A stretch of DNA of 34,311 bases from Acidobacteriota bacterium. GTDB lineage: Bacteria > Acidobacteriota > Vicinamibacteria > Vicinamibacterales > UBA2999. Below are positions 1-6,657 of the stretch, one piece after another. The number at the start of each line of letters is the position of its first letter. Positions within the stretch are counted from its first letter, which is position 1. The translations under genes were made by a program, and so were the position numbers. The notes beneath the pieces are model-generated. The model was not told where the DNA came from. It searched no databases and was given only the letters and a program-made list of their open reading frames with translations. The stretch lies in NCBI GenBank assembly GCA_003222635.1, contig QHWQ01000027.1, positions 1 through 34,311 on the forward strand, written 5' to 3'.

Positions 1-456
1 ATGTGGCGCCCCGCGCAGTACTGCCACCGCACGTCGCCGATGCTGACGCAGTTCAAGGGGTACGGCGTCTACACGGTGCCGCGCATCGAGCTGCAGCTGG
101 CGGGCACGTTCCGCAGTACGCCGGGCAACGACATCAATGCGGCGTTTGCCGCCAGCAACCAGTACCTGACCGCAAACTCGACGCTCGGCCGGGCGCTTTC
201 AGGTGGAGCGGCAAATCTTACCGTCGGGCTGCTGTCACCCAACGGCACGTTCGTCGACCGCCGCAACGAGCTCGACCTCCGGTTCGGCAAGATCCTGCAT
301 GGCGGAAAAAGCCGCTCCATCGTCAGCCTGGACATCTACAATGCGCTGAATACGGATGCCCTGGTGAACGTGAATCAGAACTTCGCGGCGTGGATGCGGC
401 CGACGGAGATTCTCAACGCCCGGCTCGCGAAGTTCAGCGTGCAGTTTGATTTTTGA
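1..456 (+). CDS. TonB-dependent receptor, C-terminal part (5' end outside window)
   Basis: The reading frame is open from base 1 to the TGA at 454-456, so only the last 151 residues are seen. The segment has the alternating aromatic/polar pattern of outer-membrane beta-strands. It includes a stretch reading LDLRFGKILHG, then SLDIYNALNTDALVNVNQNF, which resembles the 'D.YN..N' strand near the end of Oar-like TonB-dependent receptors, and it ends in aromatic FSVQFDF, a typical outer-membrane C-terminal signature with terminal Phe. The role is inferred as TonB/ExbBD-driven uptake of an unknown substrate across the outer membrane. It lies 88 bp upstream of a secreted-protein operon on the same strand, separated by a large inverted repeat. 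The family call is fairly safe; the substrate is unknown. It differs clearly from the two receptors at 12917 and 18472. Confidence 0.8.
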   Translation: MWRPAQYCHRTSPMLTQFKGYGVYTVPRIELQLAGTFRSTPGNDINAAFAASNQYLTANSTLGRALSGGAANLTVGLLSPNGTFVDRRNELDLRFGKILHGGKSRSIVSLDIYNALNTDALVNVNQNFAAWMRPTEILNARLAKFSVQFDF

Positions 457-458
457 CC

Positions 459-524
459 GTCCGCCTGAAGGCGGACACTACCGATCGGGACACGACGATC
501 GGTAGTGTCCGGCTTTAGCCGGAC
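459..524. repeat. Composite palindromic (REP-like) element, two hairpins inside a larger inverted repeat
   Basis: Three nested inverted repeats are visible. 459-476 is an 18-bp palindrome (GTCCGCCTGAAGGCGGAC). 507-524 is a second 18-bp palindrome (GTCCGGCTTTAGCCGGAC). Between them 477-487 and 496-506 are perfect 11-bp arms around an 8-nt loop. The whole unit is therefore a near-symmetric 66-bp fold. It starts two bases after the receptor stop codon and ends just before the SD of the next gene, so it could terminate or stabilise the upstream mRNA. The first palindrome recurs almost exactly at 31844-31861, which points to a dispersed repeat family and not to a one-off terminator. Confidence 0.8.
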
Positions 525-543
525 CTCGGTCCGAGGAGATCGT

Positions 544-1389
544 ATGAACGTCCCGAGACCAATTGTCGCCGCGGCGATCCTCGCCGCGGCGCTTGTGATG
601 CCGGGCCGCGCCTACGCGCAGATCGATTTCAGCGGCGTCTGGGCGCCGATCTTTCACGAGGATCAACCGGAACGCGTCCCGGGACCGGATGTCGGCGACT
701 ACGCGGGCCTTCCGATCAACGACGCGGCGCGCATGAAGGCGGACACGTGGGACGCGTCGATCCTCACGCTGCCGGAACATCAGTGCAAGCCGCACCCCTC
801 CACCTACGGCTTCCGTGGCGTCGGCAATCTCCGCATCTGGCTCGATTTCGACGACGCCACGCAGAAGCTGATCAAGATCAACACGCAGATTCAGTGGATG
901 GAACAGAAGCGCGAGATCTGGATGGACGGCCGCCCGCATCCGCCTGACTACGCCGCGCACACGTGGCAGGGCTTCTCGACGGCACACTGGGAGGGGCCGG
1001 TGCTCGTCGTCGATACCACGCATCTCAAGCAAGGCTGGATGCGGCGCAACGGGCTCGCGCTGAGCGATCGCGCGACGATGGAGGAGCGCTTCATCCGTCA
1101 CGGCGATTTGCTGACGCACATCTTCATGATCACGGACCCGGTGTACCTCACCGAACCGCTCGTCAAGAGCAACGGGTTTCGCCTGACGGCCAACGGCATC
1201 GTGGATCCGTATCCGTGCGAGTCGGTCGATGAAGTCGTCCGTGAGAAGGGAGTCGTGCCGAGCCATCTTCCGGGGACGAATGAGGCCTCCGAGGAGTTCG
1301 CGGCGAAACACCACCTGTCGGTCGAAGGCGTGCGAGGTGGCGCGGCGACGGCGCTCCCGGAGTTTGCCAAGAAGGCAGCGGCGCCGTGA
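544..1389 (+). CDS. Secreted protein of the SGVW/WEG-LVVDT type, function unknown
   Basis: A 281-residue protein. ATG 544 is chosen over an earlier in-frame start because GAGGAG lies 5 nt upstream and translation then begins directly with a Sec signal peptide (hydrophobic AAILAAALVM, cleavage near AYAQ). The mature part opens with IDFSGVW and has a GDYAGLPIND...TWD block, a CKPH motif, MDGRPHPP, and WEGPVLVVDT. These are the landmarks of a large secreted family common in Acidobacteriota with no assigned activity that I know. It shares the GDY...P.ND...ADTWD block with the gene at 2392, so the two are paralogues. Its stop overlaps the next ATG by one base (TGATG), indicating translational coupling. 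I assign no enzymatic function; the fold is presumably beta-rich. Confidence 0.75.
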   Translation: MNVPRPIVAAAILAAALVMPGRAYAQIDFSGVWAPIFHEDQPERVPGPDVGDYAGLPINDAARMKADTWDASILTLPEHQCKPHPSTYGFRGVGNLRIWLDFDDATQKLIKINTQIQWMEQKREIWMDGRPHPPDYAAHTWQGFSTAHWEGPVLVVDTTHLKQGWMRRNGLALSDRATMEERFIRHGDLLTHIFMITDPVYLTEPLVKSNGFRLTANGIVDPYPCESVDEVVREKGVVPSHLPGTNEASEEFAAKHHLSVEGVRGGAATALPEFAKKAAAP

Positions 1390-2387
1390 TGCGCGCGTTC
1401 GCGGCTGGCATCGTCGTTGCGGCGCTGCTGACTGCCGCGCCGGTTCGTGCCCAGACGGGCGCGGCGCCGGATTTCTCCAACATCGAGATCCACTCGCTCC
1501 ACGTCCAGGGAAGCGTCTGGATGATCGTCGGCGGCCCGTTCAATGCGGCGGTGTCGATCGGCAACGACGGCGTGCTGGTCGTCGACACGATGGTGGAACC
1601 GCTTGCGGACAAGTTCCTCGCGGAGATCAGGAAGCTCGCCGGCGACAAACCCATTCGCTACGTCATCAACACGCATTTCCATGCGGATCACACCGGGGGC
1701 AACGCGAAGGTGATCCCCGCCGGCCAGTCGATCATTGCCGGCAATTTCGCCGCGCAGGTCGGCGCGGCCGCGGCGAACCAGGCCAACGTCATCGCGCACG
1801 AGAACACGCAGATCCGCATGATGAGCGACCTGAAGCCGGCGCCGCCGTTCATCGCGATGCCGACCGACACGTTCTTCACGGAGGCCAAGGATCTCTACTT
1901 CAACGGCGAGGCGGTCCAGATTCTCCACCAGCCTTCCGCGCACACCGACGGGGATGTCATCGTCTTTTTCAGGAAGTCGGACGTGATCGTGGCGGGTGAC
2001 GTCTACATCAACACGACGTTCCCGATCGTGCAGCTCGATCAGGGCGGCAGCTTCCAGGGAATCATCGACGCGCTGAACCGGATCGTCGACCTGACGGTGC
2101 CGGCGGAGAAACAGGAAGGCGGCACGTACGTGATTCCGGGACACGGCCATCTCGCTGACGAAGCGGATGTCGTCGAGTACCGCGACATGAACACGATTCT
2201 CCGAGACCGCTTCCTCGATGCGATCAAGAAGGGGAGGACGCTGGAGCAGATCAAGGCATCGCGCCCGGTGCTCGACTACGAGGGTCGCTACGGCGCTACG
2301 AGCGGGTTCTGGACGACGGATAACTTCATCGAGGCGGCGTACCGCAGCCTCAGTCAGCCGGCGAAGAAAACGAGTCAGGTGCGGTGA
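1389..2387 (+). CDS. Secreted metallo-beta-lactamase-fold hydrolase
   Basis: A 332-residue protein beginning at the ATG that overlaps the previous TGA; a GTG three bases earlier is possible. An N-terminal Sec signal peptide ends near VRAQ. The MBL zinc-site motif THFHADH gives H96, H98, D100 and H101; further ligands are H185 (HTDGD), D204 (AGDVY) and H252 (PGHGH). The dinuclear zinc site is therefore complete. The set resembles periplasmic class B3/SoxH-like MBL hydrolases, but nothing identifies a substrate: lactonase, thioesterase-like or beta-lactamase activity are all possible. It is sandwiched between two paralogous secreted SGVW-type proteins in one operon, so it may process the same exported or imported compound they handle. 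Complete and intact. Confidence 0.85.
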   Translation: MRAFAAGIVVAALLTAAPVRAQTGAAPDFSNIEIHSLHVQGSVWMIVGGPFNAAVSIGNDGVLVVDTMVEPLADKFLAEIRKLAGDKPIRYVINTHFHADHTGGNAKVIPAGQSIIAGNFAAQVGAAAANQANVIAHENTQIRMMSDLKPAPPFIAMPTDTFFTEAKDLYFNGEAVQILHQPSAHTDGDVIVFFRKSDVIVAGDVYINTTFPIVQLDQGGSFQGIIDALNRIVDLTVPAEKQEGGTYVIPGHGHLADEADVVEYRDMNTILRDRFLDAIKKGRTLEQIKASRPVLDYEGRYGATSGFWTTDNFIEAAYRSLSQPAKKTSQVR

Positions 2388-2391
2388 CGTC

Positions 2392-3213
2392 ATGAGACTG
2401 ACGGCAGTCGTACTGTTCGCGGCGGCGCTGCCCGCCGGCCAATCGCTGCTCTCGGCGCAGGCGCCACAGGCGCCGCAGGCGCCGCAGGGGGCTCAGGGAC
2501 GCGGCGGGCAGGCGCCGCAGCCGCCACCGCCGCCACCGACACCTCGCGCAGCCGCGCCGATCGATCTCACCGGCTACTGGGTCTCGATCGTCAACGAGGA
2601 CTGGCGCTGGCGGATGGTGACGCCGCCGAAGGGCGATTACTCGAGCGTTCCGCTGAACGACGCGGGACGGAAGCTCGCGGACACATGGGACACCTCGAAG
2701 GACGGACGCTGCGACGCGTACGGCGCCGCGGCGCTGATGCGCATGCCGACGCGGTTGCATGTGACGTGGGAAACGGACACGGTTCTGAAAATCGACACGG
2801 ACGCGGGGCAGCAGACGCGGCGGCTGTTGTTCGACAAGTCACGTCCGGCGCCCGTCACGCGATCGTTACAGGGTTTCTCCATCGCTGAATGGGAACGGCC
2901 GGCGCGCGCGGGCGGCGCGGGGCGTGGCGGCCGCGGCGGAGATGCGGGCCCGGCTCCGGGCGCAAATCTCAAGGTGATCACCAACCATCTGAGCGGCGGC
3001 TGGCTTCGCAAGAATGGCGTGCCGTACAGTGAGGATGCGGTGGTGACCGAGTACTTCGATCGCTTCGCAGCGCCGAATGCCGACGAGTGGCTCGTCGTCA
3101 CGACGATGGTGACGGATCCGAAGTATCTGAATACCGACTTCGTGACGAGCTCGCACTTCAAGAAGGAGCCGGACGGTTCCAAGTGGAGCCCCTCGCCCTG
3201 CAAGGCCAGCTGA
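2392..3213 (+). CDS. Secreted SGVW-type protein with Ala/Gln/Pro-rich linker, function unknown
   Basis: A 273-residue protein from ATG 2392, 4 nt after the previous stop. Signal peptide residues 1-23 are followed by a low-complexity Q/A/P/G tract (about residues 23-50) encoded partly by tandem 9-bp units around 2458-2496 (reading QAP repeats) and a run of prolines. The folded part starts with IDLTGYW, then GDYSSVPLNDAGR, ADTWDTS, QGFSIAEWERP and LSGGWLRKNG, aligning with the gene at 544 (GDYAGLPINDAAR, QGFSTAHWEGP, GWMRRNG). A second Gly/Arg-rich insert lies between the WERP motif and the next block. The linkers suggest a flexible periplasmic or surface protein. Its stop codon abuts the stop of the convergent DUF6152 gene with no base between. 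Confidence 0.7.
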   Translation: MRLTAVVLFAAALPAGQSLLSAQAPQAPQAPQGAQGRGGQAPQPPPPPPTPRAAAPIDLTGYWVSIVNEDWRWRMVTPPKGDYSSVPLNDAGRKLADTWDTSKDGRCDAYGAAALMRMPTRLHVTWETDTVLKIDTDAGQQTRRLLFDKSRPAPVTRSLQGFSIAEWERPARAGGAGRGGRGGDAGPAPGANLKVITNHLSGGWLRKNGVPYSEDAVVTEYFDRFAAPNADEWLVVTTMVTDPKYLNTDFVTSSHFKKEPDGSKWSPSPCKAS

Positions 3214-3633
3214 CTAGGGTGCATCGACCGGCGTGCCGCCCGGCCCCCTGCGCAGCGCGGGGTCGGAGCTGAGCACCGAGCCGTCGGCCTTCGTCACGCT
3301 GACGAGAATCGCGGCCGGACGGCCATCCTTGAGAGGATGGCCTTTCACCGTCACTTTCTCGCCCGGCTTCAACAGGCTGACCTTGATGCCGGCGCGCAGC
3401 AGCGTGCTCGGACCTTCGGCCTCGAAACCCCAGTCCACGGTTTGACCCGTCTTGTCGACAACCTGGACAAAGAGCCAGGAGTGCGGGTTTGTGTACTGAA
3501 ACTCGCGGATGGTTCCGGTCAGGTCGACGTTGGCATCCCGGTCGTACGCGGCCGCGGAGTGATGCGCGGAGGCAGGCACGGTTCCGATGACCAGTACGCC
3601 GGCGCCAAGGATCGTGGCAAACGTTCGCTTCAC
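3214..3633 (-). CDS. Secreted DUF6152 family protein
   Basis: A 139-residue protein with GTG start (plus-strand CAC 3631-3633) and AGGAGGAG a few bases upstream. The signal peptide ends at ASA, leaving a mature N-terminus of HHSAAAYD. The family landmarks are the HHS triplet right after cleavage, LTGTIREFQYTNPHSW, a WGFEAEGP block and a GEKVTVKGHPLKDG strand. DUF6152 proteins look like small OB-fold-like periplasmic beta-barrels; function unknown. The paired His and NPH motif could suggest metal binding, which is inference. It lies downstream of an SGIW protein (3672-4571), probably co-transcribed, and the same pairing occurs at 21492-22762 in reversed order. Confidence 0.8.
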   Translation of the reverse strand: MKRTFATILGAGVLVIGTVPASAHHSAAAYDRDANVDLTGTIREFQYTNPHSWLFVQVVDKTGQTVDWGFEAEGPSTLLRAGIKVSLLKPGEKVTVKGHPLKDGRPAAILVSVTKADGSVLSSDPALRRGPGGTPVDAP

Positions 3634-3671
3634 TGGCTCCTCCTCATGTGGCGATGTGATGCGCGCGCTGT

Positions 3672-4571
3672 TTACTTTGCCGCCGGCGTCTCGCCCGGTC
3701 CGGTAATCAGCGAGTTGGGGTCTTTGTATCCCTTCTCACCCTTGAGGATGAACTGCGTGCTGCCATCCGGCGTCTTGACGACATTGTTGTTTTCTTCGCA
3801 CGACCACATGTTGATGCGGAGGTCGGGAGTCTTCACGCGCACGTACCGGTTCACCACGTGCCACGGTTCCACCAGCGACAGCGGATCGTAGACCGTGATG
3901 TCGTCTTCGATGACGTCGGCGCCGACTTTTCGAATCCGTTCCACCGTGCTCACCTTGTCGCTGTAGTCCGGCTGACCGCGGTTGTACTGCCCTTCCTTGT
4001 TGTTGATCGTGTGGACGACGAGCGTGTCGCCATCCCAGAAGCCGATCGAATCTCCCGTCCACGTGGGATAGGCCTCGTCCTCGGGCACATGGCCGCGTCC
4101 ATCGGTGTAGATGCGGCGCACCTCGCTTTGCTGCTCGTTGATCCACCAGACCTCTTCCGGTCGAACGATGAATTCGCGAAGGAACGGTTCGGTGATCCAG
4201 CGAGGAAAGCCTGCTGGCAGGCAATAGCTGAGGTGATCCCACTCGATGCCGCGTTTCTGATCGGCGAGCTTCTTCTCGAACTTCGCGCGATACTCGGGCG
4301 TCAGTTTCGCGCTGGTGGGGGAATAGTTCGGGATTCTGGGATCGAACCTCGTGCCGCCGTCATGCGACCAGATGCCGGTCCAGTCGGGGAGTTGGTTCCA
4401 CGTCAGCGTCGCGCCACCGCCGGCTTTCTGCTTCAGCTCGAGGAAGTGCTGTTCCGACTGCTTGTACCACTTCTCGTAGTCCTGGGCGGCGGCGGTATGT
4501 GGCAAGAACAAGAAGATGTGAACGATGATGATCGCGACGCCAGCGGCCGTTCGCGGGGAGAACACCTGCAT
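3672..4571 (-). CDS. Secreted SGIW/WDGDTLVV-type protein, function unknown
   Basis: A 299-residue protein; ATG at 4571 with AAGGAG upstream. The signal peptide has a hydrophobic core IIIVHIFLFL and cleaves near AAAQ. The mature protein has PDWTGIW, SYCLPAGFPRW, YTDGRGHVPE, PTWTGDSIGFWDGDTLVV and a C-terminal YVRVKTPDLRINMWSCEEN. This is the fuller form of the family seen at 544, 2392 and 21492: a CLP...G.P block, a middle 'Y-DGR' and the W-GDTLVV strand. No catalytic motif is recognised. First gene of a two-gene unit with the DUF6152 gene 38 bp downstream. Divergent from the dehydrogenase operon at 4637, with 65 bp between start codons. Confidence 0.7.
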   Translation of the reverse strand: MQVFSPRTAAGVAIIIVHIFLFLPHTAAAQDYEKWYKQSEQHFLELKQKAGGGATLTWNQLPDWTGIWSHDGGTRFDPRIPNYSPTSAKLTPEYRAKFEKKLADQKRGIEWDHLSYCLPAGFPRWITEPFLREFIVRPEEVWWINEQQSEVRRIYTDGRGHVPEDEAYPTWTGDSIGFWDGDTLVVHTINNKEGQYNRGQPDYSDKVSTVERIRKVGADVIEDDITVYDPLSLVEPWHVVNRYVRVKTPDLRINMWSCEENNNVVKTPDGSTQFILKGEKGYKDPNSLITGPGETPAAK

Positions 4572-4597
4572 GGCAACTCCTTCTCTCGAGCGTAGAC

Positions 4598-4636
4598 TTT
4601 ACTCCAGTGCCCGATTCCTCCATATACTTACGCGCC
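4598..4636 (+). promoter_or_regulatory. Candidate promoter with leaderless start for E1alpha
   Basis: TATACT at 4623-4628 ends 8 nt before the ATG at 4637, which would put the transcription start at or within a base or two of the start codon. A weak -35-like TTTACT lies at 4598-4603 with 19-nt spacing. No SD sequence precedes the ATG. The AT-rich box stands out in very GC-rich surroundings, but this is pattern matching only. Confidence 0.4.
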
Positions 4637-5629
4637 ATGAGCATTGCAGCAAAACAGGAAGCGGCGGGGCTCGATGTCGAGAAGGCCCTGCACATGTACC
4701 GGGGGATGGTGGCCATTCGAGCCTTCGAAGAGCGGGCGAACGATCTCTACACGCGCGCGCTCATGCCGGGATTGGCACACCTATATATAGGGGAAGAGGC
4801 GATAGCGGTCGGCGTCTGCGAGGCGCTGCGGCCAGACGACTACATCACCAGCACGCACCGGGGCCACGGCCATTGCCTCGCCAAGGGCGCGGTGCCGAAC
4901 CTGATGTTCGCGGAGCTGCTCGGCAAGGAGGCCGGCTACTGCAAAGGGAAGGGCGGATCGATGCACATCGCCGATCCCGCCACCGGCAACCTGGGCGCGA
5001 ACGCGATCGTGGGCGGCGGCTCGACGCTGGCGACCGGGGCGGCGTACGCCTCGAAGATGCTCGGGCAGGATCGCGTCGCGGTCTGCTTCTTCGGCGAAGG
5101 CGCGCTCGGCCAGGGCGTCCTCTACGAATCGATGAACCTCGCACAACTCTGGACACTGCCGGTGCTCTACGTGTGCGAGAACAACATGTACTGCGAGTAC
5201 ACGCACTACTCCGAGACGACGGCTGGCGACATTCCGAGCCGCGCCACGGCGTTCGGCCTCGCGTCGGAAACGGTTGATGGCCAGGACGTTCGCGCGGTGC
5301 ACGCGGCCGCATCGAAGATGGTGGAGCGCGCGCGGCGCGGCGACGGCCCCGGCTTTCTGTTGATGAACACCTATCGGTTCCGCGGCCATCACGTCGGCGA
5401 CATCGCGCGCGACTACTACCGGTCGAAGCAGGAAGAACAGCGCTGGATGGCGGACCGCGATCCGATCGCGATCTTCGGCGGCTGGCTCGTGTCGGAAGGG
5501 CTCGCGGACAAGGGCGCGCTCGATCGCCTCGAAAAGGAGGTGGCCGCCGAGATGGATGCCGCCGTCGAATTCGCGAAGAACGCGCCGTACCCCGATGCGC
5601 AGCGCGTGGATGAGGACGTCTATGCCTGA
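4637..5629 (+). CDS. 2-oxoacid dehydrogenase E1 component, alpha subunit (pyruvate/acetoin type)
   Basis: A 330-residue protein. ATG 4637 is preferred over a GTG 30 bases upstream because family members start close to this point. TPP-binding E1alpha landmarks are complete: RAFEERANDLY, the GEEAIAVG segment, STHRGHGHCLAKG, GKGGSMHIAD, the TPP motif GEGALGQGVLYESMNLAQLW ending in ENN, and YRFRGHHVGD with the phosphorylation-loop-like RGH. It decarboxylates a 2-oxoacid (or cleaves acetoin) as an alpha2beta2 tetramer with the next gene and passes the acyl group to lipoyl-E2. The closest resemblance is to the short acetoin dehydrogenase/TPP-dependent pyruvate dehydrogenase class. Stop overlaps the E1beta start by 8 bp. 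Confidence 0.92.
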   Translation: MSIAAKQEAAGLDVEKALHMYRGMVAIRAFEERANDLYTRALMPGLAHLYIGEEAIAVGVCEALRPDDYITSTHRGHGHCLAKGAVPNLMFAELLGKEAGYCKGKGGSMHIADPATGNLGANAIVGGGSTLATGAAYASKMLGQDRVAVCFFGEGALGQGVLYESMNLAQLWTLPVLYVCENNMYCEYTHYSETTAGDIPSRATAFGLASETVDGQDVRAVHAAASKMVERARRGDGPGFLLMNTYRFRGHHVGDIARDYYRSKQEEQRWMADRDPIAIFGGWLVSEGLADKGALDRLEKEVAAEMDAAVEFAKNAPYPDAQRVDEDVYA

Positions 5630-6647
5630 CACCGCGATTCATCCCGAGCGAAGTCGAGGGACTGCCGTTCGGGAAATCAGCTACGCCGACGCGATCCGCG
5701 AGGCGCTTGCCGAGGAGATGCGGCGCGATCCGACCGTCTTCGTCATCGGCGAGGATGTCGCCGAGGCGGGCACGCCGTTCAAGGTCGTCAAGGGGCTCGT
5801 CGAAGAATTCGGCAAGACGCGTGTCGTCGATACGCCGATCTCGGAGGCAGGATTCACCGGCCTCGCCGTCGGCGCGGCGATGGCGGGCATGCGGCCGGTC
5901 GTCGACATCATGTTCGGCGACTTCATGACGCTCATCATGGACCAGGTCGTCAATCAGGCCGCGAAGATCCACTACATGTCGGGCGGCAAGTGGAAGGTCC
6001 CGATGGTGATTCGCGCGACGATGGGGGCGACGCGGCGGTCGGCGGCGCAGCACTCGCAGTCGCTGCACGCGTGGCCGAGCCACATCCCGGGATTGAAGGT
6101 GGCGATTCCCTCGACGCCATACGACGCCAAGGGTCTGCTCAAGGCCGCGATCCGCGACGACAATCCCGTCGTCGTCTTCGAGGACAAGATCTCGTACGCG
6201 AAGGTGAAGGGGCCGGTGCCGGACGAGGACTACGTGATCCCGCTCGGCGTCGCGGACATCAAGCGCGAGGGGAGCGACATCTCGATCGTCGCCACGAGCA
6301 GCATGGTGCAGGTGGCGCTCGGCGCCGCGACGATGCTCGAGGAAATCGGCATCGATGCGGAGGTCGTCGACCCGAGGACGACATGGCCGCTCGACGAGAA
6401 GACGCTCATCGAATCGGTCAAGAAGACGTCGCGCTGCATCGTCGTGGACGAGGGGTATTTCAGGTACGGCGTCACCGGCGAGATCGCGTCGGTGATTGCG
6501 GAAGGCGCGTTCTACGATCTCGACGGTCCCGTCCGGCGACTCGGCGCGCGCCACGTGCCGATCCCGTTCGCGCCGCCGCTCGAGGACGCGACGGTTCCGA
6601 ACGAGCGCGACGTCGTCGCGCTCGCACGGCAGATGTGCAACAAGTAG
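5622..6647 (+). CDS. 2-oxoacid dehydrogenase E1 component, beta subunit
   Basis: A 341-residue protein; ATG 5622 overlaps the E1alpha stop by 8 bp, typical of coupled subunits. It shows family blocks ISYADAIREALAEEM, GEDVAEAGTPFKV, DTPISEAGFTGLAVGAA, the HSQSLHAW loop (His of the HSQS...HxP type), PSTPYDAKGLLKAAIRD and the C-terminal transketolase domain with VDPRTTWPLDEKT and DEGYFRYG. It forms the TPP site at the interface with E1alpha. The first 18 residues (MPDTAIHPERSRGTAVRE) precede the usual family start; part of them is encoded by a dispersed DNA repeat at 5638-5662, so they are probably a recent in-frame insertion and not functional. Otherwise complete. Confidence 0.92.
   Translation: MPDTAIHPERSRGTAVREISYADAIREALAEEMRRDPTVFVIGEDVAEAGTPFKVVKGLVEEFGKTRVVDTPISEAGFTGLAVGAAMAGMRPVVDIMFGDFMTLIMDQVVNQAAKIHYMSGGKWKVPMVIRATMGATRRSAAQHSQSLHAWPSHIPGLKVAIPSTPYDAKGLLKAAIRDDNPVVVFEDKISYAKVKGPVPDEDYVIPLGVADIKREGSDISIVATSSMVQVALGAATMLEEIGIDAEVVDPRTTWPLDEKTLIESVKKTSRCIVVDEGYFRYGVTGEIASVIAEGAFYDLDGPVRRLGARHVPIPFAPPLEDATVPNERDVVALARQMCNK
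5638..5662. repeat. HPERSRG-encoding short dispersed repeat inserted in E1beta 5' end
   Basis: The stretch containing ATCCCGAGCGAAGTCGAGGG matches a short element I know as widespread in intergenic DNA of several bacterial phyla (core like 'tcatcctgagcgaagtcgaagga'). When inside a gene it is translated as HPERSRG or similar, as here at residues 7-13. Only one copy is seen in this window, so its repeat nature rests on recognition, not on internal comparison. Confidence 0.5.
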
Positions 6648-6657
6648 GGGGAGACCA

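Noticed and set aside
1098-2393. A 431-residue minus-strand open frame
   Set aside because: Antisense of the MBL hydrolase and the end of the gene at 544; no conserved features.
4845-6554. A 569-residue minus-strand open frame
   Set aside because: Antisense of E1alpha/E1beta, Arg-rich with no recognisable motifs.
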